Made by a program: the position numbers and the translations under genes. The notes beneath the pieces were generated by a model, which saw nothing but the letters and a program-made list of their open reading frames with translations, was not told where the DNA came from and did not search any database. A stretch of 5,856 bases of DNA from JAYWIG01 sp043789035. GTDB lineage: Bacteria; Pseudomonadota; Gammaproteobacteria; Burkholderiales; Burkholderiaceae_E. The stretch is from the NCBI GenBank assembly GCA_043789035.1, contig JAYWIG010000356.1, positions 1 through 5,856 of the forward strand, in the 5' to 3' direction. The first letter of the stretch is position 1. Each line of letters opens with the position of its first letter. Of this stretch, positions 1 to 5,043 are shown in pieces.

Positions 1-590
1 GTGAACTTTGGATATCTAGGTAAGAGCTCAATCATCGCATGTACAAATATGTCGGAACCTTTGTCATCGCGCACTCGGCCAAAGGTGCCAATTCCGAATT
101 CACCGGGTAAGTTAGCGCTTGCCCATGCTTCTTGTTTCGAAGCTGGAGGTGCAAAGCGATTTGTGTCCACCCCATGTGGCACGACCTTTGTCGTGTTTGG
201 CACATAGCTTGCAGCCTCGGGTGTCGTCGAAATGACAGCATCCATTTTCGAAATTAACCAACTCGCAAAGCGGCCGTGCTGATGTTTAGCAGCTGAGGTA
301 AACACTAACTTGATTGGAAGCTTCAGTACATCACGCGCAAAAATTGCACGAATCATTTCCGGGTCTCGACGAACATGCCAAATACGAAAACGCTTGCCTT
401 TAGGAAGCGCTTGCCTCGATATTCGAAGTGCTTCTAAAAAACTTATAGAACCGATGCCATTCGGTAGGGCATCGCCAATCAGCTTTAGCTTTCGCATTTT
501 TATCTGAATGGGAAGCAACGCATTGATGGTGCCGGACACACCCGTATAGCGCTTCTTAATGTTAGTAACTAGTAGTTCGATGTCATTCAT
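1..590 (-). CDS. GT4 family glycosyltransferase, LPS-core (LpcC-like) type, N-terminal part
   Basis: Partial gene. The reading frame is open from an ATG at 590-588 to the left edge, giving 196 residues and no stop. An in-frame TAA at 605-603 makes this ATG the earliest possible ATG start. The N-terminus (TNIKKRYTGVSGTINALLPIQ, residues 9-29), the WHVRRDPEM block (71-79), KLVFTSAAKHQHGRF (94-108) and the PHGVDTNRFAP stretch (138-148) look like lipopolysaccharide-core mannosyltransferases of the LpcC/RfaG-like GT4 group. GTFGRVRDDKGSD (168-180) is the usual beginning of the second Rossmann domain, which binds the nucleotide sugar. The conserved E-x7-E region lies beyond the window. Such enzymes act on the cytoplasmic face of the inner membrane, adding a sugar from an activated donor to the LPS core. 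Donor and acceptor cannot be told from this half. No Shine-Dalgarno sequence precedes the ATG. Fold and family are confident; the exact sugar is not. Confidence 0.88.
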   Translation of the reverse strand, partial: MNDIELLVTNIKKRYTGVSGTINALLPIQIKMRKLKLIGDALPNGIGSISFLEALRISRQALPKGKRFRIWHVRRDPEMIRAIFARDVLKLPIKLVFTSAAKHQHGRFASWLISKMDAVISTTPEAASYVPNTTKVVPHGVDTNRFAPPASKQEAWASANLPGEFGIGTFGRVRDDKGSDIFVHAMIELLPRYPKF

Positions 591-601
591 AGAAGTTATC
601 G

Positions 602-607
602 ATTATA
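602..607 (-). promoter_or_regulatory. Candidate -10 hexamer for the glycosyltransferase gene
   Basis: The minus strand reads TATAAT, a perfect sigma-70 -10 hexamer, ending 11 nt before the ATG at 590. A start site 6-7 nt downstream would leave a leader of only about 5 nt. No good -35 element is found at 16-18 nt spacing (CTAAAG at 17), and no extended -10 TG is present. It is a candidate only, since a lone hexamer in AT-rich DNA can be chance. Confidence 0.3.
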
Positions 608-892
608 GATTGCTAAGAATTTAACTTTAGTCGCGCCTCTTTACACACCTTCATGTAAAACCTTGGCTGGAATAACTTTTGAAAATATCCGACGAAGAAA
701 ATTCATTTACTTTCAGGCTCTTACATATCGACGCGTATATTAGTAATCTGATGGCACGGTTAGTGCTTAATCAACTAAGACAAGTTTTTTATTCATCGGC
801 AAAGACAAGTAGTCGCTATTGATTTTTTTGGGTGTTTTTTTAAAGTTCGGCAATTCTTAAATCCATGACCGTATGTTTTTTGAGACTTCGGT

Positions 893-921
893 TTGATCTA
901 GTCGACTAATAACACTAGCAT
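893..921 (+). promoter_or_regulatory. Weak sigma-70-like promoter candidate upstream of the OmpA-domain gene
   Basis: TTGATC at 893-898 and TAGCAT at 916-921 are separated by 17 bp, each matching the consensus at 4 of 6 positions. Transcription would start near 928 and give a leader of about 65 nt. The spacer contains the palindrome TAGTCGACTA (899-908), a possible operator. Support is positional only. Confidence 0.25.
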
Positions 922-977
922 TTGCAGTCGAACGAAATAAGTAAAAATAAATCGTCGAGATTAAAGAATTTATAGCC

Positions 978-985
978 GGAAGGGA
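978..985 (+). promoter_or_regulatory. Ribosome binding site deciding a GTG start
   Basis: GGAAGGGA lies 8 nt before the GTG at 994. It is the only purine-rich Shine-Dalgarno-like stretch near the start, and the hydrophobic N-terminal segment follows directly, so the GTG is preferred over any internal ATG. Confidence 0.7.
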
Positions 986-993
986 CGTACCTC

Positions 994-1782
994 GTGACAT
1001 CAAAAGGAATATGGAGTGCGGGCATTGTCGCACTCGGCGCGCTCGCGGCGTTTTGCATTTGGCAGTACGCTCCCGTTAGTGCGCCTACGATACAAGCACT
1101 CCCAATTTCGGCTTCAACAACTGCTGCTACATCAACAGCGGCTACCACGAATGTTACGAAAGGCGCATTGCCGCCGGTAGTCGCAGGCCCAAAGTCAGAC
1201 GCTATTGTGAATATGCCTTCGGGCAAATCGATTGTTGTTGCGCCCAAACTAGAAGCGCCAGTCGCTGTTGCAAAAGTCGAACCGAAGATTGAAGCTCCGA
1301 AAGTTGACGCGCCAAAAATCGAGACTTCAGTTGCAGAAGCCCCGAAGGTTGAAGCAAAGCCTGCAGTAGTCCCGCCTAAACGTATTGCGCCGAAAGCAAA
1401 GAAAAAGCGCCTCATGGTTGCGAAGCGTTACGGTATTGGCTGCGATAACAAGCGCGACGCAAATGTTGTTCGAAGCATTTGCTTTAAATTTAATTCGGAT
1501 CGTCTAAGCCCAGCGAGTAAAGCAAAGCTCAACACGATCATTCCGACTTTGAAAGAAGGAAAGCAATTCGAGCTCAATGGTTTCGCTGATGCGGTTGGCA
1601 AAAAAACATACAACAGCAAATTGAGCGAGCGTCGAAACACAGCGGTTCTTAAGTATCTTGAGAGCAAGGGTATTGATGCTTCAAAAGTTTCGGTAAAGAG
1701 TTTTGGCAGCGAAGAAGCTGAAAAACAAAAGATGGGTAAGAACCAACGTGAGCGACGAGTTGATATTCGCTTATCTCCTTAA
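994..1782 (+). CDS. Inner-membrane-anchored OmpA-domain protein with Lys/Pro-rich linker
   Basis: 262 residues from a GTG start with a good ribosome binding site. Residues 6-25 form one hydrophobic segment after a short basic N-terminus (K4), predicting N-in/C-periplasmic topology. No lipobox is present (AAFC has Phe before Cys21), and the nearest AxA-like site is followed by proline, so it probably stays anchored. Residues 28-140 are low complexity: first Ala/Thr/Ser-rich, then repeats of the form APK-[VIL]-[ED] (about 83-118), then a basic stretch ending KAKKKR. Residues 158-262 are an OmpA C-terminal domain: CFKFNSD (162-168), GFAD with Asp199, YN..LSERR with Arg213/Arg214, and NQRERRVDI (250-258). 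Asp199 and one arginine match the pair that binds the diaminopimelate of peptidoglycan. Cys150 and Cys162 flank the domain entrance. It resembles PG-tethering OmpA/MotB/TonB-linker designs without MotB's ion-channel residues. It is followed after 72 nt by the coiled-coil gene, with no evident terminator, so co-transcription is likely. Confidence 0.85.
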   Translation: MTSKGIWSAGIVALGALAAFCIWQYAPVSAPTIQALPISASTTAATSTAATTNVTKGALPPVVAGPKSDAIVNMPSGKSIVVAPKLEAPVAVAKVEPKIEAPKVDAPKIETSVAEAPKVEAKPAVVPPKRIAPKAKKKRLMVAKRYGIGCDNKRDANVVRSICFKFNSDRLSPASKAKLNTIIPTLKEGKQFELNGFADAVGKKTYNSKLSERRNTAVLKYLESKGIDASKVSVKSFGSEEAEKQKMGKNQRERRVDIRLSP

Positions 1783-1841
1783 TTTACACCTTGATTATCT
1801 AGTTACTTGAACAAATTAGATTCCAACAAAACATCTGACTG

Positions 1842-1848
1842 AAAGAGG
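1842..1848 (+). promoter_or_regulatory. Ribosome binding site deciding the GTG start of the coiled-coil gene
   Basis: AAAGAGG ends 6 nt before the GTG at 1855. The membrane segment starts immediately after this codon, so this start keeps the anchor complete. Confidence 0.65.
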
Positions 1849-1854
1849 CTGTAC

Positions 1855-3252
1855 GTGTTTGATTTCATCTTGAAAGTGCTTTTTTATTTAATACTTGCGG
1901 CTGCGATTGGTTTCGTTGTTGCATGGTTGCTCCGGGGCTTGGGCTTAACTGCATTGAAAGAACGAATCGCCCAGCTAGCTAGAAATATCGCCGAACGTGA
2001 TGCGACCATTCATGACAGGGACACTAAGGTTAAAGAAATTCGCAGCACACTTGCGGCAAGAGATTCGACCATTCAAGCACATGAAACTCGGCTCGGTATT
2101 TTGGACTCTCACTTGTTGCAAGTCATACAACAGCGAGATTCTTTCAGCCTCGACCTTGCGCATCGCGATAGCACTATCAAAGCCCGTGATGCAAGCGTGG
2201 CCAGTTTGGCCGCACTTGTTGCAACAAAGGACTCAACTTTAGGTGAACTGCAAGGGTCAGTTGCTAACAAAGAAAAAGCATTTCTTGAACTTCAAGCTGC
2301 TCATCAAACAGCGACCACTGAACTGCAAAGACAACTAGCAGAGCAACAAAAAGTGTTGACTGATAGAGAAACTATGCTCAGGGTCAGAGATGAAACGCTA
2401 AAGTCTCGTGAAGCAAAAATTGAGGATATGGAGCGACACGGTGCCACCCTCGCAGGAAAATTCGCGGTTGAACGTGACCAACTTAATGTAAAACTTGCTA
2501 ACTTAGAGACGGGTCAATCAAACGCTGGCAAAGCCAAAGACGCTGAAATTGCAAAACTCACAATGCAGCTTGCCCCTTTGCTTGCACTACCAGCTTTGAT
2601 TGCCCAAAAAGAAAGTCAGCTCGCCGATGCAAGAAATGAAGCTAACGCTGCTCGAAACGATATGCAGGCTTACAAAACGAAGCTCGACCAAGCTTCTGGC
2701 GACAATAAAGCTCGGGCTGACCAAAACAACCAATTTACGGTTGAATTTGAAGCGACCAAGCGAACTTTGTTGAATCGCAGCCAACTTCTCACGGAAGCGC
2801 AAACGCGAATTCAAAGCTTCGAACAATCTGCCAACAGCACCAAAGAGCAGATTGCAAAGCTAGAAACCGAGTTGAAATCTTGCGCTGATCATCGCCGCGC
2901 GCTGGAAGAAGAAGTAGCGGCATTTAAGTTAGCGGAGAAAGAGCGTTCCGCCAGACCACCTCGCCAGTTCACAGACGCGCCCGCCGTGATGGATGACATC
3001 AAACATATTTACGGTGTTGGCCCTACGCTTGAAGCAATGCTCAACAACCTCGGAATTTACTTATTCAAGCAAGTAGCGCTTTGGGATAACGATGATATCG
3101 AGTTCTTCGATGCTCAATTGCATGAATTCCACGGCCGGATTCGTCGCGAGAATTGGGTTCGCAGTGCGGTAGAAGAGCATTACAAAAAATACGGCGAGTG
3201 GTTAGGCACTGGAAAACCTGAAATCACCATGCCTGAAACTGACAGAAACTAA
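1855..3252 (+). CDS. Membrane-anchored long coiled-coil protein with C-terminal helix-hairpin-helix (H3TH-like) domain
   Basis: 465 residues from GTG. Residues 4-26 are a single membrane segment. The flank after it is basic (R27, K35, R37, R43), so the rest is predicted to be cytoplasmic. Residues about 33-365 are a long, charged, proline-poor coiled coil with recurring [RK][DE] dipeptides (for example 48, 55, 69, 104, 111, 125, 171, 178, 185), many seven residues apart. A Pro/Arg hinge (366-371) leads to a globular C-terminus at about 376-449. IYGVGPTLEAMLNNLGI (385-401) is a helix-hairpin-helix with the G-x-G turn, followed by FDAQLHEFHGRIRRENWV (418-435). This block matches the 'flap endonuclease-1-like H3TH' module (COG3743 type), also seen as C-terminal extensions of NuoE and ribosomal L21-like proteins in proteobacteria. 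No nuclease active site is visible, so nuclease activity should not be assumed. HHH domains often bind DNA, but some are protein-binding. Function unknown; its partner is probably the OmpA-domain protein encoded upstream. Confidence 0.82.
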   Translation: MFDFILKVLFYLILAAAIGFVVAWLLRGLGLTALKERIAQLARNIAERDATIHDRDTKVKEIRSTLAARDSTIQAHETRLGILDSHLLQVIQQRDSFSLDLAHRDSTIKARDASVASLAALVATKDSTLGELQGSVANKEKAFLELQAAHQTATTELQRQLAEQQKVLTDRETMLRVRDETLKSREAKIEDMERHGATLAGKFAVERDQLNVKLANLETGQSNAGKAKDAEIAKLTMQLAPLLALPALIAQKESQLADARNEANAARNDMQAYKTKLDQASGDNKARADQNNQFTVEFEATKRTLLNRSQLLTEAQTRIQSFEQSANSTKEQIAKLETELKSCADHRRALEEEVAAFKLAEKERSARPPRQFTDAPAVMDDIKHIYGVGPTLEAMLNNLGIYLFKQVALWDNDDIEFFDAQLHEFHGRIRRENWVRSAVEEHYKKYGEWLGTGKPEITMPETDRN

Positions 3253-3284
3253 TATTGGTTTAATGGGGATCACGCCGCTAGGGG
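3253..3284. other. Short convergent gap without a visible terminator
   Basis: Only 32 bp separate the stop codons of two converging genes. I see no GC-rich hairpin with a T-run in either direction. A 4-bp GCCG/CGGC pairing (starting in the gap and ending inside the regulator gene) is too weak to call. Confidence 0.5.
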
Positions 3285-3767
3285 TTATATCGGCAATGCG
3301 GTGGTCTCCTTGATTCGCTCAAGTGCAAAGCTGGAACGAACATCAAGCACTGCCGGGTGCTTCAATAATCGGTTCATGACAAACGCAGAAAACGCATCTA
3401 AGTTTTCGACTTGAACCCGTAGCAAATAGTCTAAATCGCCCGTCATAGAGTAGCAGGCAACGACTTCAGGCCACAGAAGCACTTCTTCACGAAATTCCTC
3501 AAAAGCAAACTTACCTTTGGTGGCAGGCCGTTTTTCTAGCTTTACATTCACATAAGCCAAAAGCCCGAGGCCAACGGCCGGCGGATCGATCAAAGCAACA
3601 TAGTGGCTAATGACACCAGCTTCTTCGAGTTGCTTGACCCGCCTCAAGCAAGGCGACGGAGACAATGAAACTAAATCTGCCAATTCTTGGTTAGTGATGC
3701 GACCATTACTTTGCAATGCCTGCAATATCTTACGGTCAATTTTATCTAGTAGGTAAATTTTACTCAT
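3285..3767 (-). CDS. Lrp/AsnC family transcriptional regulator
   Basis: 160 residues, the normal length for this family. Residues 4-63 are the winged helix-turn-helix: LDKIDRKILQALQSNGRIT opens it, and SPSPCLRRVKQLEEAGVI (36-53) carries the recognition helix and the wing start. Residues about 68-155 are the RAM (AsnC ligand-binding/oligomerisation) domain, with its hallmark TGDLDYLLRV at 109-118, near the effector pocket between subunits. Family members form dimers to octamers and wrap or bend DNA in response to amino acids or related metabolites. The gene is divergent from 4-hydroxyphenylpyruvate dioxygenase across 146 bp, so it is probably a local regulator of that gene, with an aromatic amino acid or 4-hydroxyphenylpyruvate as a possible effector (inference). 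The ATG has no Shine-Dalgarno sequence. A promoter-like pair puts the start of transcription at or next to the ATG. Family certain, target inferred. Confidence 0.93.
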   Translation of the reverse strand: MSKIYLLDKIDRKILQALQSNGRITNQELADLVSLSPSPCLRRVKQLEEAGVISHYVALIDPPAVGLGLLAYVNVKLEKRPATKGKFAFEEFREEVLLWPEVVACYSMTGDLDYLLRVQVENLDAFSAFVMNRLLKHPAVLDVRSSFALERIKETTALPI

Positions 3768-3772
3768 TGGGC

Positions 3773-3784
3773 AATTTTAAAATT
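3773..3784. promoter_or_regulatory. Candidate operator: palindrome AATTTTAAAATT over the regulator's -10
   Basis: A perfect 12-bp AT-only palindrome overlaps the candidate -10 of the Lrp/AsnC gene. Lrp-family proteins prefer AT-rich, imperfectly symmetric sites, and autoregulation is common, so this is a natural autorepression site. Part of it (GCAATTTTA, 3771-3779) is repeated exactly at 3852-3860. Confidence 0.35.
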
Positions 3785-3801
3785 TTTCTTGCTCAATTCA
3801 A
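3774..3801 (-). promoter_or_regulatory. Candidate promoter of the Lrp/AsnC gene, giving a leaderless mRNA
   Basis: On the minus strand TTGAAT (3801-3796) and TAAAAT (3779-3774) are separated by 16 bp, matching the -35 and -10 consensus at 4 and 5 of 6 positions. The -10 ends 6 nt before the ATG at 3767, so the expected +1 falls on or beside the start codon. This fits the absence of a ribosome binding site. Confidence 0.45.
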
Positions 3802-3851
3802 ATTAATTTTGGCAGCGAATATCAATTCATTGCGATTACACGCTACACAAA

Positions 3852-3860
3852 GCAATTTTA
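3852..3860 (+). promoter_or_regulatory. Second copy of GCAATTTTA, at the -35 position of the dioxygenase gene
   Basis: This 9-bp sequence repeats 3771-3779 exactly, 81 bp apart. It lies where a -35 would be for the -10-like TAAAAT at 3878-3883, and that -35 is itself poor (ATTTTA at 17 bp spacing). A regulator-dependent promoter would look like this, but the motif is short and AT-rich, so chance is possible. Confidence 0.3.
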
Positions 3861-3877
3861 TGCTCGTCCATATTTCT

Positions 3878-3883
3878 TAAAAT
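3878..3883 (+). promoter_or_regulatory. Candidate -10 hexamer for the dioxygenase gene
   Basis: TAAAAT (5 of 6 consensus positions) lies 30 bp before the ATG at 3914. Transcription from about 3890 would leave a leader of roughly 24 nt that includes the GAGG at 3901-3904. No consensus -35 accompanies it. Confidence 0.3.
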
Positions 3884-3900
3884 AATCTTTTAATGGCAAT

Positions 3901-3904
3901 GAGG
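3901..3904 (+). promoter_or_regulatory. Ribosome binding site of the dioxygenase gene
   Basis: GAGG, within the longer TGAGGT, lies 9 nt before the ATG at 3914. The earlier ATG at 3893 opens only a four-codon frame ended by TAA at 3905-3907, so 3914 is the start. Confidence 0.65.
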
Positions 3905-3913
3905 TAAATCACC

Positions 3914-5020
3914 ATGGCAGTCGACAACAACCCAATGGGAACCGACGGTTTTGAGTTCATCGAATACACCGCACCGGACCCAAAAGCCTTAGGCGCTTTG
4001 TTCGAGCAGATGGGCTTTCGCGCCATCGCCAAGCACCGCCAGAAAAACGTCATCCTCTACCGCCAAGGCGATATCAATTTTCTAGTAAACGGCGAGATAG
4101 ATTCTTTTGCTCAGCGCTTCGCCCGGCAACATGGCCCTTCGATTTGCGCCATTGCTTTTCGGGTCGGAAATGCGGCCTCTGCTTATCAGCGCGCATTGTC
4201 CTTAGGGGCTTGGGGGTTCGATAGCAAAAGCGGCCCGATGGAATTAAATATTCCTGCCATCAAAGGCATTGGCGATTCACTCATCTATTTCGTTGATCGC
4301 TGGCGCGGTAAAGATGGTGCCCAGGAGGGGGCTATTGGAAACATTTCAATCTACGATGTTGATTTCGAACCACTCAAGGATGAGCAAGGTAACCCTATCG
4401 AACAAAATCCACCGGGTGCTGGTCTTAACTATGTTGACCATTTAACGCATAACGTTCACCGAGGCCGCATGGCGGAATGGGCCGACTTTTACACCCGCTT
4501 GTTTAACTTTCAAGAAATTCGCTATTTCGATATTGAAGGCAAACTTACCGGCTTGAAAAGCAAAGCCATGACTTCACCCTGCGGCAAAATTCGAATCCCC
4601 ATTAACGAAAGCTCTGACGATAAAAGCCAAATTGCGGAGTACCTTGAGCAATACCATGGCGAAGGCATTCAACATATCGCGCTTGGGTCACAAAATATTT
4701 ATCAAACTGTCGAAACTTTGCGCGCTCGAGCCGTGGATTTTATGGACACGCCCGATACTTACTACGAAGGCATAGACGCCCGCGTACCAGAACATGGCGA
4801 AGACATCGCGCAGCTCGCAAAAAATCGCATATTGATTGATGGTGCGCCGACGACGGAAGGCGGGCGCTTGCTACAAATTTTCACTAAGACAGTGATAGGG
4901 CCGATTTTCTTCGAGATCATTCAAAGAAAAGGTGATGAAGGCTTTGGCGAAGGCAATTTCCGCGCCCTTTTCGAATCGATTGAACTCGATCAAGTGAGGC
5001 GCGGAGTGTTGAAGGGCTAA
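3914..5020 (+). CDS. hppD: 4-hydroxyphenylpyruvate dioxygenase
   Basis: 368 residues, close to the roughly 360 of bacterial enzymes. A non-haem Fe(II) enzyme of the cytoplasm, it converts 4-hydroxyphenylpyruvate plus O2 into homogentisate and CO2, the second step of tyrosine breakdown. It has two vicinal-oxygen-chelate domains: the N-terminal one (about 12-150) and the catalytic one (about 170-355). The iron triad is visible: His176 in VDHLTHNVHRGRM, His254 in GEGIQHIAL and Glu334 in FFEIIQRKG. LLQIF (319-323) and the C-terminal gating region GFGEGNFRALFESIE (343-357) are intact, as is RIPINES (227-233). The gene looks complete and functional. Homogentisate can go on to homogentisate dioxygenase or polymerise to pyomelanin; no later pathway gene is in the window. 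It is divergent from an Lrp/AsnC gene that probably controls it. Legionella's legiolysin belongs to the same family, so haemolysin-type names would mean the same enzyme. Confidence 0.97.
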   Translation: MAVDNNPMGTDGFEFIEYTAPDPKALGALFEQMGFRAIAKHRQKNVILYRQGDINFLVNGEIDSFAQRFARQHGPSICAIAFRVGNAASAYQRALSLGAWGFDSKSGPMELNIPAIKGIGDSLIYFVDRWRGKDGAQEGAIGNISIYDVDFEPLKDEQGNPIEQNPPGAGLNYVDHLTHNVHRGRMAEWADFYTRLFNFQEIRYFDIEGKLTGLKSKAMTSPCGKIRIPINESSDDKSQIAEYLEQYHGEGIQHIALGSQNIYQTVETLRARAVDFMDTPDTYYEGIDARVPEHGEDIAQLAKNRILIDGAPTTEGGRLLQIFTKTVIGPIFFEIIQRKGDEGFGEGNFRALFESIELDQVRRGVLKG

Positions 5021-5043
5021 ATGATTGTTGAATACTTTTTAAA

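Larger units (their letters stand above)
591..993. other. AT-rich intergenic region between divergent genes
   Basis: About 400 bp with no supportable coding sequence on either strand. It is visibly richer in A and T than the flanking genes, with T-runs at 785-790, 823-829 and 834-841. It contains an exact 9-bp direct repeat AAGACAAGT at 777-785 and 802-810 and a 10-bp palindrome TAGTCGACTA at 899-908. It must hold the promoters of the left-going glycosyltransferase and the right-going OmpA-domain gene. I find no RNA gene or strong terminator in it. Confidence 0.7.

Noticed and set aside
1..507. Short open frames at 1-207 and 310-507 (plus) and 32-241 (minus)
   Set aside because: All overlap the continuous 196-codon glycosyltransferase frame, which has recognisable family motifs; the short ones have none.
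808..829. Possible intrinsic terminator: AGTAG-TCG-CTATT followed by GA and seven T
   Set aside because: The stem is 5 bp with a G-T wobble and only one G-C pair, and no plus-strand gene lies upstream to be terminated. Too weak to call without a folding calculation.
1048..1060. Lipoprotein signal at Cys21 of the OmpA-domain protein
   Set aside because: The residues before Cys21 are AAF, with Phe at -1 where Gly, Ala or Ser is required, and the hydrophobic segment continues past the cysteine.
915..1415. A 166-codon open frame on the minus strand opposite the OmpA-domain gene
   Set aside because: It mirrors the repetitive Lys/Pro/Ala linker (hence its FGAS-type repeats), lacks a ribosome binding site and any domain, while the plus strand has a clear OmpA domain and a good ribosome binding site.
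3893..3907. Four-codon open frame ATG GCA ATG AGG TAA before the dioxygenase gene
   Set aside because: It overlaps the ribosome binding site, has none of its own and codes for no aromatic residue run that would suggest attenuation.
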